Shown: positions 10,044-20,537, counted from the stretch's first letter. The stretch: DNA of 64,000 nucleotides from Candidatus Paraburkholderia kirkii (GCA_001189345.1 LFKV01000011.1:30625-94624); one strand, 5' to 3'. Notes: a model not told the origin generated them from the letters alone. Numbers and translations: made by a program.

Positions 10044-10556
10044 ATGTCCGTCATGTCCACGACCAAGCCCGCGCGGCTCACCATCCGCGACGCCGCCGAG
10101 CGGCTGCAAGTCACGCCGCGAACGCTCAAGTACTATGAAGAGCGCGGACTCGTCACACCCACTCGCAGCGAAGGGCGCTACCGGCTCTACAGCGAGCAGG
10201 ATCTCGAGTTGTTCGCGCGCATCCTGCGCCTGCGCTCGCTCGGGTTTTCGCTGCAGGGCATCGCCGAAATGCTGAAGCGTCCGGTGGAAACGCTCGGCGA
10301 AGGCCGCACGAGCTATTCCGCCTCGTCGCTGCGCGAGATAGAACAGGCGCTCTCGCAGCAAGTCGAAGCCATGGATGCGCGCATCGCCGCCGTGCGCCGC
10401 GAACTCAAGGAAGCGCAGGCGGTACGCAGCGAGCTCGCGGGCGACCTCGACTACTTGCGACGCAGAATCGCGGGCGAGAGCCAGGAGACGCTGCTGCAGG
10501 AACGGCTGGCCGCGCGCAAGGCGAAGGCAAAAAGCGCCGGGGGCGACAACGAATGA
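10044..10556 (+). CDS. MerR-family transcriptional regulator
   Basis: A 170-residue regulator with an N-terminal winged helix (TIRDAAERLQVTPRTLKYYEERGL, shown in two parts: TIRDAAERLQ and TPRTLKYYEERGL). The YRLYSEQDLELFARILRLRSLGF segment forms the second helix-turn element, and a long C-terminal coiled coil (about residues 100-150) serves for dimerisation. No cysteine cluster for metal binding is visible, so it more likely senses an organic ligand or a drug. ATG 10044 and ATG 10053 are both possible starts; the ATG at 10018 overlaps the -10 box. Its stop overlaps the start of the next gene as ATGA, so it formed an operon with the dead exporter downstream, its likely target. Confidence 0.85.
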   Translation: MSVMSTTKPARLTIRDAAERLQVTPRTLKYYEERGLVTPTRSEGRYRLYSEQDLELFARILRLRSLGFSLQGIAEMLKRPVETLGEGRTSYSASSLREIEQALSQQVEAMDARIAAVRRELKEAQAVRSELAGDLDYLRRRIAGESQETLLQERLAARKAKAKSAGGDNE

Positions 10557-12116
10557 TCGCCGCCTCGATCAGATACCCGAAGGTGATTGCCGAGCATCTG
10601 CGCGCCGACTCCTTCGCGTGGGCGATTGCGCTCGCGACGGGCCTGGACTATTTCGACAATTCCATCTTTTCCTTCTTCACGAGCTATATCGCGGGCGGCA
10701 TCAACGCTTCGTCGGACGAGTTCGTCTGGGCTTCGAGCGCGTATGCAGTCGCGTCCGTGCTCGGCATCTTGCAGCAGCAATGGTGGATCGAGCGCATCGG
10801 TAACCGGCGCTACATCACCGGATGCCTGTTGCTCTTCGCGGCGGGCGCGGTCGCGGCCACGCTGTCCGAATCCGCCCTCGAACTCGCCCTCGCGCGCGGA
10901 TTCCAGGGCTATTTCATCGGCCCGATGATGAGCACGGCGCGCATCCCCTGATCCAGACCCGCTTCACACCGCAATAGCGCCCGAAGGCGACACGCCGCTT
11001 TCTCAACATGATCCTGCTCGGCAGCGTGCTCGCGCCCCTGTGCGGCGGCTATCTCGTGGCGTGGGTCGGCTGGCGCGCGCTCTTTACGTGCACCGCGTTC
11101 GCGGGCGTGGTGCTCGACGTGGTGGCGTTCCTCGCGGTGCCGTCCAGCGGGCGCGTTCATCCCGAGGCGCGCGGCGACACGCATTTCTGGCCGTACATCA
11201 TCTTCGCGTTCGCGCAAGGCGCGCTGCAGATCATCATGCAGCAAGTGCGCTTCGAGCTCTTCAGCGGCTCGCCCGAACTGAACGTCCTGACCGCCACCGA
11301 CCTGCTTTCGCTCGGCTGGTTCGTATGGCATCAGTGGCATCACCGGCGGCCGCTGCTGCGGTTGAACGCGCTGCGCGAGAAAATCTTTCAGGCGGGCATC
11401 GTCCTGTTCCTATATATCGCATTCTACTACATCAGCAACGCGATGAGCTTTCTCGTCTCGCGCCTGCTTGAAGGCGGCCTGAGCTATCCGGTGGAGAACG
11501 CCGGGCGGCTCGTCGGATTCACGTCGATGGTTTCGCTCGCGATGGCCGTCGTGTATTTTTGTTACTCGTCGCGCATCAAGCACAAGAAATGGCTGATCAC
11601 GGTCGGCTTCCTGCTGGCCGCCTTCGTCGGCACGTGGATGGTCAACATGCCGCCCGACGTCAACATGCCGTGGCTCATCCTTCCGATGGTTCTGCGCGGC
11701 ATGCTGCTGCTCTTCATCGCGCTGCCGGTGGCCAATCTCACGTTCGCATATTCGCCATCGAGGAATACAGTCACGGCTATCGCTTCAAGAACATCGTCAA
11801 GCAGCTGACGTATTCCTTCTCGACGGCCACCATCATCATTCTGGAACAGCATCGCGTCGCGCTGCATCAGACGCGGCTCGTCGAGGCGATCAATCCGTAC
11901 AACCCGATCTTTCAGAACGCGTATCAGGGCCTCTTCAACGGCTTTCAGAAAATGGGGCACGGCGCTTCCGAAGCGAAAGGCCTGGCGTTCGTCGAGATCA
12001 GCCGCATCGTCACGCAGCAGGCGAACTTCCTCAGTTCGCTGGATGGCTTCTACTACATCATCGGCGTCGCGCTCTGCGCAAGCGTGATCGCGATATGGCA
12101 GAACAAGATTGATTGA
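10553..12116 (+). pseudogene. MFS exporter (DHA2/EmrB-like), frameshifted with an amber codon
   Basis: Joined frames give a drug:proton antiporter-like protein with FFTSYIAGGINASSDEF near the N-terminus, several 20-residue hydrophobic helices, and a C-terminal segment FQNAYQGLFNGFQKMG. It is broken by a 2-base insertion at about 10945-10949, by an in-frame TAG at 10975-10977 (expected CAG), and by a frameshift at about 11750. It overlaps merR by 4 bp (ATGA), so it was translationally coupled to that regulator. The former substrate is unknown. Confidence 0.8.
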
Positions 12117-12137
12117 CCGTCTCAGAGCAAAGAGAAA

Positions 12138-13063
12138 GTGGACACACTCAGCAGCATGCGGATGTTCGTTCGCGTAGCCAAAGAAGGCAGCTTCACCGCC
12201 GCCGCGCTGCGCATGGATACCTCGACCGCCGCGACCTCGCGCGCCATTACCGTGCTGGAAGCGCATCTGAACGCGCGACTCCTGCATCGCAGCACACGGC
12301 GCGTGACGCTGACCGAAGTGGGCAGGCGTTATCTGCAACGTTGCGAGCAGATTCTCGCGTGCGTCGATCAGGCGGAAGCCGAAGCCGCCGACGCGCGAGT
12401 GCGCCCTCCGGCAAGCTGCGCATCCATGCATCGACGAGCCTGGGTCAGTCCTATGTCGTGCCCGCCATCGTGCGCTATCAGGAGCAGCATCCGGCCGTCT
12501 CGATCGACCTGACGCTCTCGCAGCACACGCCCGATATCATCGACGAAGGCTACGACCTCACGGTGCAGGCGAGCGTCGCCGAACTGCCCGATTCGAGCCT
12601 CGTCGCGCAACGGCTGGGCACGGTGCATAGCGTGTTGTGCGCGTCGCCCGGCTATTTGCGCGAGCACGGCGCGCCACGCACGCTGGAAGAACTCACGCGT
12701 CATCCGTGCTATCAGCTCGTCTCCACGATCTTTCCGCGCGACTACTGGACCTTCGAAGGCCCGAACGGAACGGAAGTCTTTCCGCTTGCGAGAGCGAACT
12801 TCGGCGTGAACGTCGCGGGGGCGCTGGCCGTCGCGCTGCGCGAAGGCGTGGGCATCGGCGCATTGCCGATGTCGACGGCGGGCGCTGCATTGAAGAGCGG
12901 CGCTCTCGTGCGCGTGCTGCCGGAATATCGGCTCCAGTCGCTGACGCTTCATGCGCTGTATCCGTCGCGTCAGTATCTCAATGCGAAGGCGAAGACCTTC
13001 GTCGAGTTCATCAGGGATTTCTTTCCGCGCATCCTTGCAAGCGATGCCGCGGAGCCCGGCTGA
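12138..13063 (+). pseudogene. LysR-family regulator, one frameshift
   Basis: The GTG start at 12138 opens a normal LysR N-terminal helix-turn-helix (MRMFVRVAKEGSFTAAALRM, RLLHRSTRRVTLTEVG). The frame changes once at about 12395-12405, in the linker, and the effector domain continues intact to 13063 (LRIHASTSLGQSYVVPAIVR, GVGIGALPM). It resembles the LysR group that represses efflux or oxidoreductase genes. The DNA-binding part alone could still be made as a truncated protein. Confidence 0.8.
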
Positions 13064-13231
13064 TCGTCCGGAACGTTACGACCGTTCCGGCCTGCGAAAG
13101 CCGACCAAACCGCTATCGGCTGCATCGTATCGCGCGCATTGAAAGTGGCGTGACGCATGAACGAACGGGCCCTCGCGAAGCGAGGCTCGTCCTCTTTCGA
13201 CTTCACCGCCGGCTTCGCGTTCTATCGATGC

Positions 13232-13913
13232 TCAAGGTCCGCAATCGACATCGGCGAGAAGCTCGGTCAGCTTGCGCGACGCCGTCTTCAGTTCGGTTCG
13301 GGCATCAGTTTCCTGCGGATCGCCGCGCCTTCGGGCTGCAACTCGATCGCGCCGCAGTTCAAGGACATCAAGTTCTGCGTGCGCCCGACGCGAAGCGGCA
13401 GCGCGATACCGTACGCGTTGCGCTGATATTCGCCGATGCATACGCATACGCCGGTTCGCTTCAGATCCTCGAACGCCGCCTCGATATTGCGACGCACCGC
13501 GCCCGCGTTCTCGCCCGCGGCCCGCAGCAGTTCCTCGAGGATCGCCTCGCGCTGCTGTTCCGGCAAGCCATGGAGATAGGCACGGCCAGCGCCACGCACA
13601 CATCGAGCTTGTCCGCCAGTTCCTGCAGGTACGGATTCGCCGTGCGCGTGACAGGGCTCGTCTCCAGATACGCGTGACCGATGCTGAGCGCGCCCGCGCC
13701 CAGCTCGAAGAGACGCACGCCGCCCGCGCGCCGCAGAAAGCCGATGCGGATGAGCGTCGTCATCAGACGCGACACCGTCGCCTTCGAAAGGCCGGTGCGG
13801 CGCACGAGCTCGGCATTGGAGAGCGGCGCGCGTTCCGCATGAAACGCGCTCAACACTTCCAGGCCGCACTCCACGGTAAGCGTGATGCCGCGTGCTTCGC
13901 CGGCGTTGCTCAT
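13232..13913 (-). pseudogene. IclR-family regulator B, frameshifted
   Basis: From ATG 13911-13913 the protein has an IclR winged helix (LSNAELVRRTGLSKATVSRL) and then an effector domain. Frames change at about 13590 and about 13295 before the stop at 13232. Its start overlaps the stop of regulator A as ATGA, so the two were translationally coupled paralogues. The effector is unknown. Confidence 0.75.
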
Positions 13914-14799
13914 GTCGTTCGACCTCCCGCGAAAAGCGCCTGCTGCTGCAACGACTGCGCAGCCGCGACGAGACGCGGACCCAGCTCGCGCTCGATGCGC
14001 GCCCGCCCATGCGCGCGCTCCTGCCGATGCACGCAAGAACACGAGCGGTGTTCTGTCCGCGATGACGAGCGGCGCGGCCACGATCGCGAGCTCCGCCTCC
14101 CATTCGCCGAGCGACATGCAATATCCCGTGTTATGCACCTGCGAGATGCCCTCGGTGATGCGCCGCCGGAGAAGCGGCCACTCGCGTTCCGTCTTGCGCT
14201 CGACGTTGCCGAGCAGATAGAAGCGCTCGAGTTCGGGCAACGCGGCGAGCATCGCCCAGCCCATCGGCGAGGACGCGATGCGCAGGCGCGTGCCCGCCGA
14301 CAGATTCAGATCCAGCCCCGCGGGCCTGCTCGCGCACGTTTCGAGGACGATCACATCGAGGCGGTCGCGCGCGCCGATCACGACATAGCTTTCACTGGCG
14401 TCGGCAAAGGATTGATTGCATTCCCAGCCGCGCGACCCGTTGAACGTTCGAATGCGCGATCGCGGCATAGTCGAGCGAAAGCACGGACGTGGCGAGACGA
14501 TACTTGCGGCGCTCGGGCGAATAATGCAGATAGCCGAGCGCGACGAGCGAGCGCAGCATGCGCGACACCGAAGGTGCGGGAATGCCGGTTTCCAGCACAA
14601 GATCCTGATTGCAGAGCCACGGCGTTTGCGGCGTGAACGCCGCCAGAATGGAAAGGCTGCGCGCGAGCGGAACGACCATCGCCTGGCCGCCGCGCTCGCG
14701 CTCTCCTGCGGGTCGTTCACGTTCGCCCGATGCGGCTTTCGAGCCGAGCTTCGAACTCAAAGCGGCTGTTTGAACAGCCTGATGCGCCTGCAGATTCAT
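13910..14799 (-). pseudogene. IclR-family regulator A, frameshifted
   Basis: The ATG at 14799 opens a product with a roughly 40-residue polar leader, then an IclR winged helix (LVLETGIPAPSVSRMLRSLV) and effector-domain segments (SESYVVIGARDRLDVIVLE, SSPMGWAMLAALPE, VHNTGYCMSLGEWE). Frames change at about 14405 and about 14035. The stop at 13910-13912 overlaps the start of regulator B. Tandem IclR paralogues of this kind often control CoA-ester or aromatic catabolism in Burkholderia. The CoA-transferase remnant nearby is compatible, but that link is inference. Confidence 0.75.
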
Positions 14800-14996
14800 C
14801 GAGCACTCCGCGTTGTGTTGGTGATGCCGTCGACAGGGTCCATTACAAGTTTCCGCCGGCCCGCCGGTCAATGACACCCCGACACGCGTTCCGTACATTA
14901 GAATACCATTGCGGGTGCGGCTTGTGGCGGAATACGGGAAAACCCCTTGAAACCGCGCACGAAACCTTTCGCGCACGCCGCTCGAACTACGGAACA

Positions 14997-15227
14997 TCAA
15001 GCGAACGGCAGCGCTGGCCTGCGCGGGTCGGGCGGAAATACATGCCACCCGCCGCCCTCGTGACGAAAGAAGCAGATCGTCACGGCGCCGGTGGCAAGCG
15101 CCGCCTCGACCCGCACGCCTCGCTTGTATCCGGAATGACGAAATGCGCTGATGCGCGTGGGCATCGCATGATTCGGCGGCAACCAGGTATCGAAAATATC
15201 GTGCAAAGACTTCCGTACGGCTTCCAT
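14997..15227 (-). CDS. Small hypothetical protein
   Basis: A 76-residue protein. I chose the ATG at 15227 because GGAGG stands 6 bp upstream; a longer frame begins at 15272. It is rich in aromatic and basic residues (IFDTWLPPNH, AVTICFFRHEGGGWHVFPPD) and has no signal peptide. I do not recognise a family. Confidence 0.5.
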   Translation of the reverse strand: MEAVRKSLHDIFDTWLPPNHAMPTRISAFRHSGYKRGVRVEAALATGAVTICFFRHEGGGWHVFPPDPRRPALPFA

Positions 15228-15300
15228 TTCAACCTCCACTACACTGGCAAACCCGTTCGACGATTCGCCCACCCGCTAACGGTCTCATTTCGACGCTCCT

Positions 15301-15789
15301 CTAGATGACGCCGGCCTTGAACAGCTCGTCGATCTCAGTCTTCGACAGATCCAGAAGCTCGCCGTACACGTCCTCGTTCGCCGAGCCGAGCTCAGCCGCG
15401 GGCTGATCGAACTGCGCCTTGAACTTCGAAAACCGAATGGGCATGCCCGTGCCGACCGTGCCGATGTCGCCGAAACGCGGGTGCCGCAGGTTAATCACCG
15501 CGCCGCTCTCGTGCAGACGCGGATCGTGCAGCACTTCATCGGAACGACGCACGCGCGCGCAAGGCACGGAGCGCTTTTCGAGCAACTCTCGCACGACCTC
15601 GTCCGACGTATGCCGCTCGGTCCAGTGCTGGATCGTCGCGTTCAGCTCGGCCGCGTGCTTCCCGCGCGCGCCGCGATGCGTGAAACGCGCGTCCTCCAGC
15701 AAGTGCAACTGATCGAGCGCATCGAGCAAGCCGCGGAACCAGTCGAGCTCGGCGATATGGTAGGTTTTTGTAATCGAACAAAACGACAA
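15301..15789 (-). pseudogene. C-terminal remnant of a class III CoA-transferase (CaiB/BaiF)
   Basis: The 162 codons match only the last part of a family III acyl-CoA transferase, a family of roughly 400 residues. The visible segments are FRGLLDALDQ, a partner helix, VPCARVRRSDEVLHDPRL, and a C-terminal ELGSANEDVYGELLDLSKTE. The catalytic aspartate region and the N-terminal Rossmann-like half are missing. The frame begins abruptly 27 bp from the divergent LysR gene, which indicates a deletion that removed the first two thirds. The LysR gene probably regulated it. Confidence 0.75.
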
Positions 15790-15815
15790 GAATAAGGAGA
15801 CGCGCAGGAGGCGCC

Positions 15816-16769
15816 ATGAACGGTCTCAGCATGCACATGCTCGTGCGCAGAGTGGACCTCTTCACATTGAAGCTTTTCCTTACTGCCATCGAGGAAGGGC
15901 AGATCGGCCGCGCGGCGGCGCGCGAGCACATTGCGCCATCGGCCGCCACCAAGCGCATCCAGGATCTGGAAGACCTCGCGGGCGTGAAGCTGTTCGAGCG
16001 CAATCCAAAGAGCGTGGTGCCGAGCGCGGCGGGCGAGATCTTCGCGCGTCATATCCGCTTGATGCTCGACAATCTGAACGATATGCGCCGGGAGATCACC
16101 GAGTTCGCCGACGGCGTGGGCGGCCGCGTGAGCATCAGCGCGGTGCGCATCATGATTCAGCAGTTCCTCGGCAAGGAGATCAGCAACTTCACGCGGCGCT
16201 TTCCTCTGGTGAATGTCGTGCTGCGCGAAGACAGCAGCCCGAACGCGGTGCGCGCGCTGGTTACGGGCGATGTGGACGTCGCGATGTTCGTCGTCGACGA
16301 CGCGGCCGGCAACGACATGATCGACAGCATCGAGTACAAGTTCGACAGGCTCGTCGCCGTGATGCCGCTCGATCATCCGGCAAGCACGCGTCATGCGCTC
16401 ACCTTCGAGGATCTGCTCGATCTCGTCAATTATCGGTCTTCCATCATGGCGAAGCTTCGACAGGTCGCGCAGCAACGTGGCCGGGAATTGCACGTCAAGT
16501 ACGAGGTCACGAGCGTGGAAGCCGCGCGCAGTCTGGTGAGCGCCGGGCTCGGCATCGCCGTGCAGCCGGCCAGCATGTTGTCGATGGAAGATCGCGCGCA
16601 GCTTGCCACGGTATCGCTCGAAGGCGATTGGGCGCAACGCGTCTACTGCATCGGCACGCTGCATGGTCGTCCGCTTTCGCCGGCGGTCAAGGTGCTGATC
16701 GAACAAATGACGATGCGGCTGACGCCTGCGGATTTGAACGTGTCGGTCGATGCGCGGATTGCGCCTTGA
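15816..16769 (+). CDS. LysR-family transcriptional regulator
   Basis: An intact 317-residue regulator. The winged helix lies at about residues 15-70 (GRAAAREHIAPSAATKRIQD, KLFERNPKSVVPSAAGEIF) and the periplasmic-binding-like effector domain from about 95. The start has a strong AGGAGG site 6 bp upstream. It is divergent from the CoA-transferase remnant, the usual LysR target arrangement, so it has probably outlived its target. Confidence 0.88.
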   Translation: MNGLSMHMLVRRVDLFTLKLFLTAIEEGQIGRAAAREHIAPSAATKRIQDLEDLAGVKLFERNPKSVVPSAAGEIFARHIRLMLDNLNDMRREITEFADGVGGRVSISAVRIMIQQFLGKEISNFTRRFPLVNVVLREDSSPNAVRALVTGDVDVAMFVVDDAAGNDMIDSIEYKFDRLVAVMPLDHPASTRHALTFEDLLDLVNYRSSIMAKLRQVAQQRGRELHVKYEVTSVEAARSLVSAGLGIAVQPASMLSMEDRAQLATVSLEGDWAQRVYCIGTLHGRPLSPAVKVLIEQMTMRLTPADLNVSVDARIAP

Positions 16770-16982
16770 CACGCTGATCCGGCGTCACGAAAGACGGCCC
16801 GCGTACGCGAGGCCAGGGCCTTCCCAGCGAGAATGTGCCGATAATGCTGCAGAGGCGGGAACAGCAGCCACGCGGCGATGAAGCCGACTTCCTTGCGCCC
16901 TGCCCCGCGCGCGCCGTACGCTCGATGACCCTTGCGGGTTCCCTCGCATCGGGCGCTCGCAAGCCATCGATCGGGAGGAAGT

Positions 16983-18561
16983 ATGATGAGCGGACGATCA
17001 ACCCTCTCGCCTCAGCCCATGCTCCCGTCAGGTGACTCGTACGAAGCCGTCGCATCGCAATTTGAATGGCGCATTCCCGTCCGCTACAACATCGCACAGG
17101 ACGTGTGCGACAAATGGGCGGACGGCTCGGGCCGCCTTGCGCTCATCGTCGAGGGCGCCGACGCTTCGCAGAAGCGCTATACGTTCGACGACTTCAGGCA
17201 TCTCTCCAACCGCCTCGCCAATGCGATGAAAGCGCAAGGCGTCGTGCGCGGCGATCGCGTCGCCATCTTCGTGCGGCAGTCGGTCGAGGCGGCGATCGCG
17301 CATCTCGCGGCTTACCGGATGGGCTGCATCGCCGTGCCGCTGTTCACGCTCTTCGGCATGGACGCGATCGAGTTCCGCCTCGCGCATTCGGGCGCAAAGG
17401 TCGTTGTCACCGACACGGAAGGCGCGGCGAAAATCGCGCAGATCCGCGGCGCATTGCCCGAGCTGCATCACGTCTTTTCCACCGACACGAATTTCTGGCC
17501 CCCATCGAAGCCGCCTCCGACGATGAAACCCTCGTCGACACCGCCGCCGACGATCCGGCCGTCATCATCTATACCTCGGGTACGACGGGCAAGCCGAAGG
17601 GCGCGCTGCACGGGCATCGCATCCTGCTGGGTCATCTGCCGGGCGTGGAGATGTCGCAGCAATGCTTTCCCCTCGACGCCACGCTGTTCTGGACGCCCGC
17701 GGACTGGGCGTGGATCGGCGAACTGTTCGACGTGCTCATGCCGTCATGGCATCACGGCGTTCCGGTGCTCGCGCGCCGTCTCGACAAGTTCGACGGCGAA
17801 TCCGCGTTCGAACTGCTCGCGCGCAACAAGGTGAGCCATACATTCCTGCCGCCGACCGCGCTCAAGATGATGCGCGCGACACCCGGCACCCACCGCGAAG
17901 GTCTTGCGCTGCGCTCGGTGGCGAGCGGCGGCGAATCGCTCGGAGAAGAGTTGCTGTCGTGGGGACGCGCGATGCTCGGCGTCACGATCAACGAGTTCTA
18001 CGGACAGACCGAGTGCAACATGGTGCTGTCGTCGTGCGAGCAATGGTTCGAGCTGCGCAACGGGTCGATCGGCAAGGCGGTACCGGGACATCGCGTGGCG
18101 ATCGTCGACGACGACGGCGTGCCGCTGCCCAACGGCACGCAAGGTCATATCGCAATCGAAAGGCCCGATCCGGTGATGTTCATCGGCTACTGGCGCGACG
18201 AAGCCGCGACCGCGCAGAAGTTTCGCGGCGATTTCCTGCTAACGGGCGATCTCGGTACGCTCGACGACGACGGCTTCTTCCGCTTCATCGGCTGCGACGA
18301 CGACGTCATCACCAGCGCGGGCTATCGCATCGGGCCAGGGCCGATCGAGGACTGTCTGATCCGGCATCCGGCCGTGCGCTTCGCGGCGGCAATCGGCGTG
18401 CCGGATGCGAAGCGCACGGAGATCGTGTGCGCGGTCGTCGTGCTCAACGACGGCTTCGAGCCCGGCGATGCGCTCGTGCGCGAATTGCAGGAACATGTGC
18501 GCACGCGGCTCGCGGCCCACGAATATCCGCGCGAAGTGCACTTCGTCTCCGAATTGCCGAT
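16983..18561 (+). pseudogene. AMP-dependent acyl-CoA synthetase, frameshifted and 3'-truncated
   Basis: Joined frames give an ANL-superfamily acyl-CoA ligase. It has the P-loop-like IIYTSGTTGKPKGALHGH, NEFYGQTECNMV, LLTGDLGTLDDDGFFRFIG and the hinge GCDDDVITSAGYRIGP. The family makes acyl-AMP from ATP and a carboxylate and then the CoA thioester. A single base is missing at about 17490, and the C-terminus stops at 18561, where an IS3-type end begins, so the catalytic lysine segment (usually TTTGKIIRRELR) is gone. The chain-length preference is unknown. Confidence 0.85.
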
Positions 18562-18635
18562 TGGACTTGCCCCCGCATAACCGGACATGCGGTGACACTT
18601 AAATTTTGAGGTAGTCTTCTGCCTATGTTTAAGCC
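18562..18635 (+). repeat. Left-end fragment of the IS3-family element
   Basis: Starting with TGGACTTGCCCCCGCA, these bases match the first part of the IS3-type element at 20706-20786 almost exactly (a few substitutions and one T fewer in a run). The element is cut off after about 75 bp by the IS630 insertion. It is the scar of an insertion that removed the end of the acyl-CoA synthetase gene. Confidence 0.85.
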
Positions 18636-18637
18636 TA

Positions 18638-19751
18638 GTCCATTGCGTCATTGAATTAGCACCCTGTCTGTGTTCAGATACAGGTCATGGGTCAAAATGA
18701 ACCTGACAGATATCGAACGTGAGCAACTGTTGTCGGCGGCGCGCAGCCGAACGGTGCGTGCGGCGGACGTGCGACGCGCAAAGTTGATCCTGATGCTCGA
18801 GGACGGCGAATCGCGCGACAGTATCATGCGCACACTGGGTTGCGATTCGCGCTTCATCGCACGCTGGTCGGGGCGCTTCCTCAGCGAGCGACTAGCCGGC
18901 ATGTACGCCCGGCACCGCGGGCGGGCGCCTACGCAGCCACCGGCCAAACTGGAAGCGCGGGTGCTCAAGTGCACCCTCAAGCACAAACCCGCCGACGGTT
19001 CGACACACTGGAGTAGCTACAAGCTCGCAGCAGAACTCGGCGACGTATCGGTCTCGGCCGTGCAGCGCATCTGGCGCAAGCACGGCATCAAGCCGCAGCA
19101 GTTGGAGCGGCACATGGTCTCCAACGACCCGGACTTCGAGACCAAGGCAGCCGACGTGATCGGGCTGTACCTGAACCCGCCGGCGCACGCAGCGGTGTTC
19201 TGCGTGGACGAGAAGACCGCGATCCAGGCACTCGATCGCAAGGACCGTATGCTGCCGCTGTCGCCCGGGCGCGCCGAGAGTCACGGCTTCGAGTACAAGC
19301 GCAACGGCACGCTCAGCCTGTTCGCGGCGTTCAATACTGCCACCGGCGAGGTGCTGGGCAAGACGGTGGCGCGCCACACCAGCGAGCAGTTCGTGGCCTT
19401 CCTGACCGACGTCGTCGCCAGCCAGCCCAAACGCCGGGAAATCCACGCGATCTGCGACAACGTCAGCAGCCATAAGACGCAGCGGGTTGCCGACTTCCTT
19501 GATGCGCAGCGCAACGTGCACCTGCACTTCACGCCGACCTACTCGTCGTGGCTCAACCAGGTGGAGAACTGGTTCTCGCGCATTCAGCGTGAAGTGATCG
19601 CTCGCGGCATCTTCACTTCGGTGAAGGATTGGGATCGCAAACTGATGCCGATACATCCGCGAACACAACAAGAACCCGAAACCGATCAAGTGGAAATATG
19701 ACGATCCTTCGCGCCGGATTCGACCAGTGCCAATTCAATGACGCAATGGAA
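18638..19751 (+). mobile_element. IS630-family insertion sequence with both inverted repeats
   Basis: The ends carry inverted repeats: the left end TCCATTGCGTCATTGAATT pairs with its counterpart at 19732-19750, with one mismatch in the four bases that follow. Each end is flanked by TA (18636-18637 and 19752-19753), as expected for IS630-type target duplication. Size is 1,114 bp with one transposase frame. The flanks belong to different genes: an IS3 end on the left and a PAAR gene on the right. They are not the two halves of one target, so a recombination between IS630 copies, or a deletion, has occurred here. Confidence 0.85.
18697..19741 (+). pseudogene. IS630-family transposase, frameshifted near the C-terminus
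   Basis: A DDE transposase with an N-terminal helix-turn-helix (DSIMRTLGCDSRFIARW) and the catalytic acids in FCVDEKTAIQAL, HAICDNVSSHK and SSWLNQVENWFSRIQRE. One extra C at about 19648 shifts the frame, replacing the last roughly 30 residues (RYIREHNKNPKPIKWKYDD in the other frame) by an unrelated tail ending at 19701. All catalytic residues lie upstream of the shift, so residual activity is conceivable. A 278-bp internal piece of the same gene is found at 49056-49333. Confidence 0.85.
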
Positions 19752-20015
19752 TAGCTCGGCGAAGATGCGCGGATGCTCTGGACAACCGCACACGACTACA
19801 TCGTCATGCGCCACAATCTCGCTAATGAAGAAACCCATACGACGCGGCCCGCCATCCTTGGCGATGTACCCGGTAGTCTTGCAGACTGGACAGTAAGCTT
19901 CGCCCCCAATGAGAGCGGGTTGATGCCCGTGAACGAGAAACTGCGGTCCTTCGTAAGAGCAGACCTCTCCGTCGTTATCGAGCTTGTCTCCGACGACCGC
20001 TATGCGGCGCATCAT
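19752..20015 (-). pseudogene. PAAR-domain protein (type VI secretion spike tip), truncated by IS630
   Basis: The start (ATG 20015, or GTG 20021) opens a PAAR-like protein: RRIAVVGDKLDNDGEV, FLVHGHQPALIGGEAYCPVC, and HDDVVVCGCPEHPRIFAELF. PAAR proteins cap the VgrG spike of type VI secretion systems and carry effectors. The frame runs into the right inverted repeat of the IS630 element at 19751, so the last residues are missing or replaced. It follows a 56-codon frame with an ATGA overlap, part of an accessory T6SS operon. Confidence 0.75.
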
Positions 20016-20182
20016 GTGCACCTACCGCTGTTTGATTCGTTATGCTTGCTTTTTGGCATATAGTTCGATTCCTGAATGGAATTGCTCACCGCATCGGTGA
20101 AAGAGTCAGCATACGGAGGCAGCGACGACGCGCAACCGAGCATAGGCGAACGCACGTCGAAATTAACGAATTTTGACGGCAT
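20012..20182 (-). CDS. Small 56-residue frame coupled to the PAAR gene
   Basis: The ATG at 20182 lies inside the end of the upstream frame, and the stop at 20012-20014 overlaps the PAAR start as ATGA. The product has a short N-terminal hydrophobic patch ending in a cysteine (SPMLGCASSLPPYADSFTDA), which could be a decayed lipobox. Function unknown. The double overlap is the main evidence that it is, or was, translated. Confidence 0.4.
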   Translation of the reverse strand: MPSKFVNFDVRSPMLGCASSLPPYADSFTDAVSNSIQESNYMPKSKHNESNSGRCT

Positions 20183-20340
20183 CGTAAAATTGCGGTTGCG
20201 CGGTTCCGTCGTATTCGATGCAGTCCGGTGCGTGGTTGTACCGGAACGGTGCTTGGCAGCCTGTCATCCTCAAACCCGCGACGCTTGCGCAATGCAGGCG
20301 AAGCGGTAGTTGGACCCCGCGCGCTTCTGACCGAAGCGGA
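20163..20340 (-). pseudogene. C-terminal remnant of an unidentified gene upstream of PAAR
   Basis: Read on the minus strand, a frame ends in APFRYNHAPDCIEYDGTAQP and then QFYDAVKIR before TAA at 20163-20165. It stays open for only about 60 codons upstream, so the 5' part is missing or shifted. The aromatic-rich tail looks like a genuine protein C-terminus. Its place immediately before a PAAR gene suggests a type VI secretion effector or accessory protein. I cannot name the family. Confidence 0.35.
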
Positions 20341-20537
20341 GCGGTGCTTTCGTTCGCCTACAGGCGGGATGTGGCAGGGAACTCGAAAGAGTTGCCGGTT
20401 AGAGGAAACAAGAGACGTACAGATGCTGAAGCACGTGTTTTCCCGATTCGCTGGATTCGAGAGTGGGCGAGCGCGAGCAAGTTCGTCGTCCATCTGATTC
20501 CCGATGACCTATGCCCGTTGATGGGCTATCTGATGGA

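Noticed and set aside
16770..16980. A minus-strand protein-like stretch (GFIAAWLLFPPLQHYRHIL)
   Set aside because: It looks coding for about 40 residues but has no start, no family I recognise, and no continuation; too little to annotate.
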